Source: Iris pallida
Taxonomy: Eukaryota; Streptophyta; Magnoliopsida; Asparagales; Iridaceae
DNA: 64,000 nt
Direction of reading: 5' to 3'
NCBI GenBank assembly: GCA_029216955.1
Contig: JANAVB010003999.1
Location: 3,203,951-3,267,950 of the forward strand
The position numbers and the translations under genes are program-made. The notes beneath the pieces are model-generated. The model was not told the DNA's origin. It saw nothing but the letters and a program-made list of their open reading frames with translations, and searched no databases. Shown piece after piece: positions 48,901-60,900 of this stretch (within the stretch, counting starts at the first letter, position 1; every line of letters begins with the position of its first letter).

Positions 48901-51900
48901 GTACAAGGCAGTGGTAAAGGTATTGAGGTCTGACAATGGAACAGAGTATACCAACAGAGTACTTGGAGAATACTTGTCAGTCCAAGGGATACATCATCAG
49001 ACCACCTGTGTGTACACACCAGCACAAAATGGAGTAGCAGAAAGGAAGAACAGACACCTTCTGAAGGTGGCAAGAAGCATGATGATCGATATGAATGTCC
49101 CACAGAATCTGTGGGGACATGCAGTGTTGACAGCAACTCAACTAATCAATAGGATACCTTCGAAGATACTGGGATGGAAGTCTTCATGTGAAATATTGTA
49201 AGAAAATAATAGTGGGATACTTCCACTGAAGGTGTTTGGCTACATCTGTTTTGTGAAGGACAACAGACCGTCAGTTGGAAAACTTGATACTAGAGCAGTC
49301 AAGTGCATCTTCGTGGACTACTCGGCGACTCAGAAGGGGTATGTGTGTTGGAGCCCAGTAGAGAAGAAGAAGTTTGTGAGCATGGATGTTCACTTCAGGG
49401 AGCATGAGCCATACTACCGTCCGGAGGGAACCTCAAACAACTCACCTGATACTACGAGTATGAGACGAGAGGGGGAGATTGGTGAAAACCTGGTGACCGA
49501 TTTAGGAGTATGACATGGAGGCACGGTTGAGTAAGAACAGGAAGGTGAAGAGGAACAGGGGAGGAGAAGAGAGGTATTATACCCACGACTCAGGGGGAGA
49601 TACTTACCTACAGCATGAGAGGAAAGCAAACTGCAGAATCAATACGTACAGTGTCAGTGCCAAGTCCCTTGCCTGCGTCCGTCTTGACTCCTGAGACACA
49701 TACACCACCACCAGATTCCTTTCAGGTGATATCATTCTTCCTACTCCTCCCACACCTAGTCCTCCTTGTAGCGCCCCGCTTTCGATAGGCGACGGAACTT
49801 CATAATATGCTTGCGCCGAGTCAGATCGGTCGGGAACTTAGATGGCCATCTGACTCGATCGCTAAGCTTGGTAAACGATAACACCTTGCGGCATTGATCA
49901 AATCGATTTGGACGGAAGTTACGAGAATCGATCCAACTAATGGAACGACTTCTGTTGGAATAAGTCCTAGATGCAGCGGATTGCGTCTCGGCGAGTGAGC
50001 TCTATATAAGAGTCCCTTCGATGGGACCGGACCGCTGTATGGTTTTCTTGGAGCTTTTGCCGCTGGATTTTGATGAAGTGCTTTCGCGTCGTTTTCATGG
50101 ATGCAATTACAAATTTCGAAGTAAGGGAAAAGAAGGAATTCTAACAAAGCGTTGGTGCCATTGCAGGAGCCCGCGTAACTAAAGCTTGACGTTGTGAAGC
50201 GCTTCGACGATCGGCACGCGCAAAGTAATCGGTGGGTGATTCGGCCCCTTCTTTTCTACTCTGTCCCACAAACTAATTCCTTGCCTCGAATTCATTCAAA
50301 TCGAACGATGCCAAGTTAATTGCATGCCAATCCACTAAGTTCAAGAACTCGGAAAAAACGTATCGATTTAGAGTAATTCACTCTGAAAATACAAGTCTAT
50401 CACATAAACCAGAAAGTTTAAGGTTCTAGTAAAAAGATAGACTATTTCACGTGCTGCAAAATAATATGAAACGTCGATCGTGGGTTATGATGCCTCGGAC
50501 AATTTGGTGCCTACGGGACGCTAAATCGGGAGTACGACTTTGGGAAAATGAATCGTTGCATGAGTTGGGAAAAAATGATAATGTTGTTCAATACTGTCCG
50601 CGCTATACAAAACTGTTGCATATGTTAAACTGTTCACGCATTGGCATGGTCATGGACAGCTTGTGCACAGGTTGATATTTCCTTGAATCGGTATCCGGGG
50701 CATCGGAATCGAATCGACCTAGGGGAAATGAATAATCGTGCTTCGGCACTGATGCATTGCGGGACCGTCAGTCAGGCTTGCAACCTAGACTGAGCGGACC
50801 GAAATGCCGTTGAGATAGTCCCACGTGATGTGTAACATCAATGACCGCATATAAGATAGTAGCATGCTCACCTATTGTCTTATGCAGGTGTAAATATTAT
50901 CTCTGTTTTCATGCAGGGACGAGCACGGCCGTGGTAAGAAATATGATAAACTGCTATGTTTCACTGTATACTTTATTACTCAAAGATGGCTATCGAATAT
51001 GAACTGAATTCATTTAGTTCTAATAGAAATACAACTCTAAAGCATGCCTACCCTAACAATCAGAGTCGGTTTAGACGAGTGGGTTCGTCTCGTCCACTTA
51101 GCAAGTGTGCTAATCCCATTCCCCCAATTTCCCCAGGTGCGGCGGGCGCTCTCAACTAAACTGAAACTGAAGTGCGGAGAGGCGTTTTGAAGCTCTTGCT
51201 ATACTGAAGTATTTTGAAGCCAATTCAACCGACGGCTTATGTATAAAGGGGCGAATGTATGGAACGGCAAGCGTTAGTTCAGGCAACTTGTCGAGTGTGT
51301 TTCTTTCTGTTTTCAATCAATGTAGCCGCAACGGCATCCAATGTAATTACGACTTGCACTTCGTTGCAAGCTATGAATGAAAAGCATTTCTATCTTCCTA
51401 TATTGCGTCTTATATTTTGATGTGATTTGTGAAGTTTCAACTTGGCGTATTAATATAAAAAGCAACGTAACGTCCTTGTCTTGTACGAGTGCAATTCCAG
51501 ACTCGTACGGCATCACGCCTTAGCGAGGACGATCGAATCGGCAAAGTAACACCGGGGACAAACGGTTTGTCGACTCGGGACGTGACAAATTGGTATCAGA
51601 GCACAGTTATGTTTCCTCGGATTTTCGAAAGATGTTTCATTGTTGGAATGTCCGTTGTGATGGCTCGATTGAATGCTTGTCGACATGCTGCGTGAAATAA
51701 AAGTTCCATACAGGTAAGCCCGTAGATATTTTTGAAAAATACTAACGGGTTTACTCTGTTTTGTAGGAATGACTAAGAAAATAAACAATCCCGGCACAAC
51801 AACCCAAACCGTAGATAGTACGTCGAGCACAAAAAATACCGGCCCTAGCGAGACGACTATGAAGAAGATGCTACAGTTGATGGAACTGCAGCAGCAACAG

Positions 51901-54900
51901 CTTCAGATGCAATTCAAAGCCCAATTTGATGCGCAGCAGAAGCAGATGAACGCCCTGACTCAGATAGTGAGCAGAATGGCGGGCAGTACCAACGCAACGG
52001 ACGAGGTACCCGAGGAGAAGCAAGGTGATCAAGATGGAGACGAGGAAGAAGAAGCTCAACCGCAAATGAAAAATTCTTCTTCCTTGTTCAAGGCAAAGGA
52101 GTTCCGCAAGATGATTCCACCAAAATTCAACGGCCGGGCAGAGCCTGATGTGATCGTAGGGTGGCTCGTGGAGATTGAGGACCTGTTTAATCTGCTTAGC
52201 ATTGAAGGGTCCCAGAGGGTAACTTGTGCGGCGTTACAGCTGCAACTGAGGGCGTACGACTGGTGGGCAGCTAAGAAGCATGAAATCTACGAAGCCGATA
52301 TAGACGCCACGATTTCCTGGAAAATATTCAAGAAAGCTTTCCTCGAGCAGTACGTTCCTCGCGCCGTCCGTCAACAAAAAGAAGACAAGTTCATGATGCT
52401 GCGACAGGAAAATATGTCTATCGACGATTATGACTCGAACTTCTCAAAGCTGGCGAAGTTTGCCGGCGCCTTCCTGCCCAACAAAGAAGCATGGTGTGAA
52501 CGCTTCCAGCAAGGCCTAAATGACGAACTGCGAAGGGACGTCATGAATCAAAGGTGCCGAACATACTGTGAATCCTACAATACCGCTCTCGATAGTGAGC
52601 GTATCTTTGGCCGTATGTCACATAGAGGCATCTGTAACCACTTCAACAAGCGTCCTAACGACGCCGGGGGATCGGGAGTATCAAAACGTCCGAACAGATT
52701 TGATGACCGTGGCCATGGCAGTCAACACTGCACCAGGTGCGGTAGGCGTGGGTACCGAACCGTCGATTGCGTCACAAGATCTTGCTACAAGTGTGGCGAG
52801 GTAGGCCATATAGTTACATATTGCCCGCAAAAAGTTCTGAATCAACCCAACCCACCAAGGAACGTTCTGAATCCGCATAAAGTGCCGATACTGCAAGGCG
52901 CAAATGCGGTGCCCGTCAACCCGTAGAATCAACGCCATGGGGCTCAAGGCCGAGTTTATGCATTAACTCGGGACGAGGCGTTCGCGTCCGATACCGTTGT
53001 AACAGGTATATTACTCTACAAAAATATACCTGCTCGAGTACTATTCGATTCGGGTGCGACGCATAGCTTTATATCTGCTGATTATGCGAAAGAAAATAAA
53101 GTAACCATGCAATCACTAGATATGAATATTAGCATTAGCACTCCGTCGGGAGTCGATATGCCTGCGAACTTTATTTGTAGGAATGGCCACATTTGCATCG
53201 GAGGAAGATATCTATCCTTGGATGCCATCGTACTAGACATCAAAGAGTACGACATAATCCTGGGCATGGATTGGTTGGGCGCTTGTCGTGCAACGATCGA
53301 GTGCGCGGAGAAGAGAGTGGTATTTCGTCTTCCTGGCGAGACAGAGTTCTCATATTCGTGCGGCACGGTCTCGAAGACGGCAATGATGGTATCGGCAATC
53401 TCGGCGAGGCGTATGCTGCGTTCCGGTTGCGCGGGATACTTGGCATCAGTTCGAGACACGCGGAAGGACAATACAAACACAATGCAGACTGATGTTGTGG
53501 CAGATTTTTGTGACGTTTTTCCTGACGAGATGTCCGGGATGCCGCCGGATCGAAAAATTGAATTCAGCATTGACACCTTTCCGGATACACGGCCGATATC
53601 CAAGGCGTCTTACCGAATGGCTCCAGCAGAACTGAAGGAGCTGAAGGTGCAATTACAAGAGTTGCTAGACCGCGAATTTATTCGCCCTAGCGTCTCTCCG
53701 TGGGAAGCTCCCGTGTTGTTCGTGAAGAAGAAGGATGGATCGATGCGGCTATGCATCGACTATCGGGAACTCAACAAGGCGACCGTGCGGAACAAGTATC
53801 CTTTGCCACGAATCGACGACTTGTTTGACCAACTGCAAGGCGCGTCAGTATTTTCGAAAATTGATTTTCGCTCAGGCTATCATCAATTGAAGATCAAATC
53901 CGACGATGTATCGAAGTCTGCCTTCCGCACTCGATATGGTCATTATGAATTCCTAGTCATGTCGTTCGGTTTGACGAATGCCCCAGCCGCGTTCATGGAT
54001 CTGATGAACCGAGTCTTCCGACCTCAAATCGATAAATTTGTAGTCGTGTTCATCGACGATATCCTAATCTACTCCAAGAATCGAGAAGAGCATGCGGGAC
54101 ACTTGAAGACGGTATTGCAGACTCTGCGTGAAAACAAACTATATGCCAAGCAGAGTAAGTGCGAGTTCTGGATGAGTAGCGTGACATTCCTCGGACATGT
54201 AATCTCTGCCGAAGGTGTCGCGGTGGACCCAAAGAAGATTGAAGCGGTGGTAGATTGGAAACGACCTGCCTCGGCTAGCGATATTCGGAGTTTCCTGGGC
54301 TTAGCGGGCTACTACCGAAGATTCGTGCGAAGCTTTTCAAAGCTAGCGTCGCCTCTGACTCGCCTCACCCAGAAGGGAGTAGTATTTGAATGGAGTGACG
54401 ACAGTGAATCCAGCTTTCAAGAGTTGAAGCAACGGCTCGTCTCAGCTCCAATCATTGCACTTCCAGACGGTCCAGAAGGCTTTCAGATATTCAGCGACGC
54501 ATCGGGGACTGGCCTCGGGTGCGTACTCATGCAGAGAGATAAAGTCATCTCCTACGCTTCACGGCAGTTAAAGCAGCACGAGAAGAACTACCCGACGCAC
54601 GACCTAGAATTGACGGCGATCGTGTTTGCGTTGAAGCTCTGGCGGCACTACCTCTATGGTGTGGCGTGCAGAATCTACACAGATCATAAAAGCCTGAAAT
54701 ACTTGTTTACGCAACGAGAACTCAACCTACGACAGCGACGTTGGCTCGAACTCATAAAAGATTACGAGCTAACGATCGAGTATACGCCGGACAAGGAAAA
54801 CGTGGTAGCCGACGCGCTTAGCAGAATGTTTATGGGAACACTAGCCATAAATAAGGAGATACGACGAGACCTTGAAGCGATGGATATCAAACTCAGAATT

Positions 54901-57900
54901 GAGTATCGACACCTGCACCTAGCTCAGCTGAAGTTAGGATCGAGCCTGCTTAGCAAGATAAAGACCGCACAGAAGGACGACTTATTCCTGAAGAAGATGC
55001 GCGAGCTGTTTCCAACAGGAAGGGCGACTGACTTTGCGGAAGACGGAGACGGGACGATGCGACTAAAGGGAAGGCTCTGTATTCCTGAAACTGCCGAACT
55101 CATGAAAGAAATTCTGACGGAGGCACATTATGCGAAGTACTCGTTACATCCTGGAAGCACCAAGATGTACAAGGACTTGCGCACAAACTTCTGGTGGCAC
55201 GGCATGAAGAAAGACGTAGCTACTTTCGTATCGCAGTGCATGGCGTGTCAACAAGGCGGAACACCAAAGGCCAGGCGGAGAGCTGCAGAACCTCGTCATT
55301 CCCGAGTGGAAGTGGGACAACATCTCGATGAATTTTATTGTGGGATTTTCGAAGACGCCGCGGGGGGAATGATGCGATTTGGGTCATTGTTGATAGATTG
55401 ACCAAGTCGGCTCACTTCATCGCAATTAAAGTAGGATGGAGCGTCGATCGGTTAGCGCAAATCTACATCGACGAGATTGTTCGACTGCACGGGGTACCGG
55501 CCTCAATAATTTCGGACAGAGACGGGCGATTCCTATATCGTTTCTGGACGAGCCTACAAGCGGCGATGGGGACCAAACTGAACTTTAGTTCTGCATACCA
55601 TCCCCAAACAGACGGTCAGACGGAGAGGGTAAATCAGATCTTAGAAGATATGTTACGTCTATGTGCGATCGACCTAAAGACTAGTTGGGATACGTATTTG
55701 CCGCTTGCGGAGTTTGCGTATAACAACAGTTATCAGTCGAGCATTCAGATGGCTCTATATGAAGCGCTCTACGGGAGGAAGTGTCGCTCGCCAATATGCT
55801 GGGACGAAGTCGGAGAGCAACAAGTGCTTGGACCGGAACTGGTGGAGCAGGCCGTCGAAAAGGTCCGCTTGATTCGAGATAGACTCCGCATCGCGCAAAG
55901 TCGACAAAAGAGCTACGCAGATCTTCGTCGACGACCGCTAGAGTTCTTGGTCGGGGACCATATGTTTCTGAAAGTAACGCCCATACGCGGTGTAATACGG
56001 TTCGGCATTAAAGGCAAGTTGAGCCCGAGATTTGTAGGCCCCTTCGAGATCATCGAGCGAGTTGCAACGGTTGCTTATCGGATCGCACTACCTCCTGCCT
56101 TGGCTGATGTGCACGATGTCTTCCACGTTTCACAACTTCGAAAATACGTGCACGATCCAAGTCATGTGGTTAGCTTCGATCAGTTGGAGCTACATACTGA
56201 CTTGTCTTACTCGGAGGAGCCTAATCAAATTTTGGACTGCAAGGAGAAGGTGCTACTAAATCGGTCGATGTCCTTGGTCCGCGTGCTTTGGCGGAACCAT
56301 TCAGTCGAGGAGTCGATGTGGAAGATGGAGGCGGAGATGAAAGAGAAATACCCTGCGTTGTAGGGGTGTGCATCGGTCGGTGGTCGACCTATTTCGTCCC
56401 AACCGAAGTCGAACAGAAGTTAATCGGTTTGAAAATAAACAAAACCGAACCAAACCAACCAAATGGTCGGTTCGGTTTTGAAACCGACCGATTTGGTTCG
56501 GTTTGGATCGGTTCGACTTGGTCGGTTTTGATCACATAAAAAATGGACTATATTTTTTTTTTGTGAAACCTCAATCAACTTGTACTTTGCAACAGTAAAT
56601 ACAATTCAGCAGCTTCAATTCAACTTGCACTTTGCAGGTAAAGAAAAATGCCAATTATATATAATAAAAAAATCATATACATTCAACCAAAAGTCTCTTT
56701 CATGTGCACATGAGCAATTAGAAAAGAATAGGAGCCTCCTCTTTGAGACTAGAGAGAGTGAAAGCTCTTTCAACTTCAACTTGATAAATAGATGTGATGT
56801 GAATAAATGAACAAAACCGGTACAATACAACCCAATGAACCCATACCCAACCGACCAACCTAATTATTTAATAAGGATTTGGTTCGGTTCGGTTCGGTTT
56901 AGACGGTTTTTGGCATAACCAAACCGTGAACCGAATCGAACCGGTCGGTTTTGAAAAAATTGAAGTCGAACCAAACCAACCGAGCCATCGGTTCGGTTTA
57001 AAACCAATCGGTTCGGTTTGGCTTGGTTCGATTTGGTCGATTTGACTTAATTGTGCACAACCCTACTGCGTTGTTTGTCTAAATTAAGGTCAGACCCTTG
57101 TTCTCAAGTTTCGGGACGAAACTTTTTCTTAGTGGTATATTATGTAGCGTCCCGCTTTCGATAGGCGACGGAACTTCATAATATGCTTGCGTCGAGTCAG
57201 ATCGGCCGGGAACTTAGATGGCCATCTGACTCGATCGCTAAGCTTGGTAAACGATAACACCTTGTGGCATCGATCAAATCGATTTGGACGGAAGTTACGA
57301 GAATCGATCCAACTAATGGAACGACTTCTGTTGGAATAAGTCCTAGATGCAGCGGGCTGCGTCTCGACGAGTGAGCTCTATAAGAGTCCCTTCGACGGGA
57401 CCGGACCGCTGTATAATTTTCTTGGAGCTTTTGCCGCTGGATTTTGATGAAGTGCTTTCGCGTCGTTTTCATGGATGCAATTACAAATTTCGAAGCAAAG
57501 GAAAAGAAGGAATTCTAACAAAACGTTGGTGCCATTGCAGGAGCTCACGTAACTAAAGCTTGACGTTACGAAGCGCTTCGACGATCGGCACGAGCAAAGT
57601 AATCGGTGGGTGATTCGGCCCCTTCTTTTCTACTCTGTCCCGCAAACTAATTCCTTACCTCGAATTCATTCAAATCGAACGATGCCAAGTTAATTGCATG
57701 CCAATCCACTAAGTTCAAGAACTCGGAAAAAACGTATCGATTTAGAGTAATTCACTCTGAAAATACAAGTCTATCACATAAACCAGAAAGTTTAAGGTTC
57801 TAGTAAAAAATAGACTATTTCACGTGCTGCAAAATAATATGAAACGTCGATCGTGGATTATGATGCCTCGGACAATTCGGTACCTACGGGACGCTAAATC

Positions 57901-60900
57901 GGGAGTACGGCTTTGGGAAAAATGAATCGTTGCATGAGTTGGAGAAAAATGATAATGCCGTTCAATATTGTCCGCGCTATACAAAACTGTTGCATATGTT
58001 AAACTGTTCACGCATTGGCATGGTCATGGACAGCTTGTGCACAAGTTGATTTTTCCTCGAATCGGTATCCGGGGCATCAGAATCGAATCGACCTAGGGGG
58101 AATGAATAATCGTGCTTTGGCACTGATGCATTATGGGACCGTCAGTCAGGCTTGCAACCTAGACTAAGCGGGCCGAAATACCGTTGAGATAGTCCCACGT
58201 GATGTGTAACATCAATGACCGCATATAAGATAGTAGCATGCTCATCTATTGTCTTATGCAGGTGTAAATATTATCTCTGTTTTCATGCAGGGACGAGCAC
58301 GGCCGTGGTAAGAAATATAATAAACTGCTATGTTTCATTGTATGCTTTATTACTCAAAGATGGCTATCGAATATGAACTGAATTCATTTAGTTCTAATAG
58401 AAAGACAACCCTAAAGCATGCCTACCCTAACAATCAGAGTCGGTTTAGACGAGTGGGTTCGTCTCGTCCACTTAGCAAGTGTGCTAATCCCATTCCCCTA
58501 ATTTTCCCAGGTGCGGCGGGCGCTCTCAACTAAACTGAAACTGATGTTCGGAGAGGCGTTTTGTAGCTCTTCCTATGTTGAAGTATTTTGAAGCCAATTC
58601 AACCGACGGCTTATGTATAAAGGGGCGAATGTATGGAACGGCAAGCGTTAGTTCAGGCAACATGTCGAGTATGTTTCTTTCTGTTTTCAATCAATGTAGC
58701 CACAACGGCATCCAATGTAATTACGACTTGCACTTCGTTGCAAGCTATGAATGAAAAATATTTCTATCTTCCTATACTGCGTCTTATATTCTGATGTGAT
58801 TTGTGAAGTTTCAACTTAACGTATTAATATAAAAAGCAACGTAACGTTCTTGCCTTGTACGAGTGCAATTCCAGACTCGTACGACATCATGCCTTAGCGA
58901 GGACGATCGAATCGACAAAGTAACACCGGGGACGAACGATTTGTCGACTCGGGGCGTGACACTCCTACACCATTATCAGTACGGAGGACCACTCGCATCA
59001 ATGCAAAAAATACTCCTGCTAGATATGGTTGGGATCTTGCTCAGTTTGTTTTATATGATCATATCTCCTCTTCTCATGGAGCATTCATTGCGTCTTTGGA
59101 TAGTATTACTATACCTAACAATTGGCAGGTTGCCAAGAACGATCCAAAGTAAAAAAAAGGGCGATGCACGAGGAGTTGGAGGCTCTTGAGAAGAACCACA
59201 CTTGGTAGCTGGTAAAACTGCCAGAAGGGAAGAGAGCAGTCAGATGCAAGTGGGTCTTTACTGTGAAGCAGAACCCAGATGGACAGGATGAGCGCTACAA
59301 AGCTCGATTGGTGGCAAAAGGATACAGTCAGACGTATGACATTGACTATGACGAGACCTTTGCACCAGTGGCAAAGATGAACACTGTCGGAATCCTGATT
59401 TCTCTGGCAGCGAATGGTGGATGGAAGCTACACCAACTGGATGTGAAGAATGTGTTTCTTCATGGAGATCTAGTGGAGGAGGTCTACATGGAGATACCAC
59501 CAGGATTCGACACCAATCAGACAGTGGACAAGGTCTGCAGGTTGAAAAGTCCCTCTATGGACTGAAGCAGTCTCCTCGAGCGTGGTTTGACAGATTCAGA
59601 AGGGCGATGATAGCAATGAAATATCGACAGATCAATGCTGATCATACTGTGTTCTTCTGACGGAGTGGAGGCCATATCACCATGCTTGCGGTGTATGTGG
59701 ATGATATGATTATCACATGAGACGATAAGCATGAGATTACCCGACTCAAGGGGAAGCTTTGGAAGGAGTTCGAGGTGAAGGACCTTGGCCTTCTTCGGTA
59801 CTTCCTTGGAATTTAGATTGCTCGAGGAGCAGAGGAAATTGTTCTTTCTCAAAAGAAGTACCCACTGGACCTTCTCACAGAAATAGGATGTTGGGATGCA
59901 AACCTGCAGCGACGTCGATCGATCAGACGTTCAAGCTGGGTGCTGAGGCTGGAGAACCAGTTGATCGGGACAGATACCAGAGACTAGTAGACAAGTTAAT
60001 CTATTTGAGCCACACACGTCCTGATATCTGCTTTGCAGTGAGTGTGGTGAGCCGCTACATGCATGACCCACGCAAGGGTCATATGAACGCAGTGTACCAG
60101 ATTCTGAGATACTTGAAGGGTGCCTCCAGAAAGGGACTGATATTCAGAAAGAATAATCACGTGGACATCGAGGGCTACTGTGATTCTGACTGGGCTAGCT
60201 GTGCTGATGACAGGAGGTCTACCTCAGGATACTGCATATTTGTAGGAGGCAACTTGGTCTCTTGGAGGAGTAAGAAGCAGTCAGTGGTAGCCAGATCGAC
60301 AGCTGAAGTGGAGTACAGAGCTATGGCCTTGGGAGTTGCAGAGCTGCTATAGTTGAAGAATATGCCGGTGGAGCTGAAGCTGGATCAAGGAGCCAAGATG
60401 AAGCTGTGGTGTGACAACCAGTCAGCTATTAGTATCGCCAACAATCCAGTACAGTATGACAGGACCAAACACATCGAGATCGATAGGTTCTTCATCAAGG
60501 AGAAGTTGGTTAGTGGACTACTGGAGCTAGGCCACGTTCCAACCAAGGATCAGGTAGGAGACGGACTGACCAAGGGGCTTAGCTCTGTGAGCATGATTAG
60601 AGGATGTGACAAGATGGGCTTAGTGAATATCTTTCTCCCATCTTGAGGGGGAGCGTTGGTATATTTGGTATTAGAATAAATTTATGGTATATTTGGTATT
60701 AGAATAAGTATATTGGAATATCATGTTGGTATATTTGGTATGTCAGAATATGCCACATGATATTCCACAGAGGGTTTAATGTATTGAGGAGGATTGTAAG
60801 GCTATAAATAGTCAAGAGACTCAATAAAAATCATCACAAATATTCAACAGAATCCTACTTCTTGACATATAACCAGGGTCAGAGCCAGAACTTTTTTTCC

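Larger units (their letters stand above)
49767..58961 (+). mobile_element. Gypsy chromovirus E nested in copia D, TSD CTCCT
   Basis: LTRs 49767-51587 and 57143-58961 (TGTAGCG to GTGACA), flanked by CTCCT at 49762-49766 and 58962-58966. Primer site TGGTATCAGAGCAC at 51591; gag-protease-RT-RNase H-integrase order; chromodomain-like tail. Over the first 290 LTR bases I count about 11 differences, nearly all transitions. A hAT-type element lies between pol and the 3' LTR. Removing E and one CTCCT rejoins copia D. Confidence 0.95.
46286..60849 (+). mobile_element. Copia element D, inside a PLD zeta intron, TSD GAATC
   Basis: LTRs 46286-46483 and 60654-60849 (about six substitutions and one 2-bp indel by eye), flanked by GAATC at 46281-46285 and 60850-60854. 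Primer site TGGTATCAGAGCC at 46484 and polypurine tract GAGGGGGAG before the 3' LTR. Gag, protease, integrase, RT and RNase H are in copia order. Element E splits it at 49766. It lies antisense to the host gene. Stops and frameshifts make it inactive. Confidence 0.95.

Noticed and set aside
55338..55360. Integrase frame start at 55338 as a real start codon
   Set aside because: Only a TTG in the middle of a conserved integrase segment; the frame begins there because of a frameshift.
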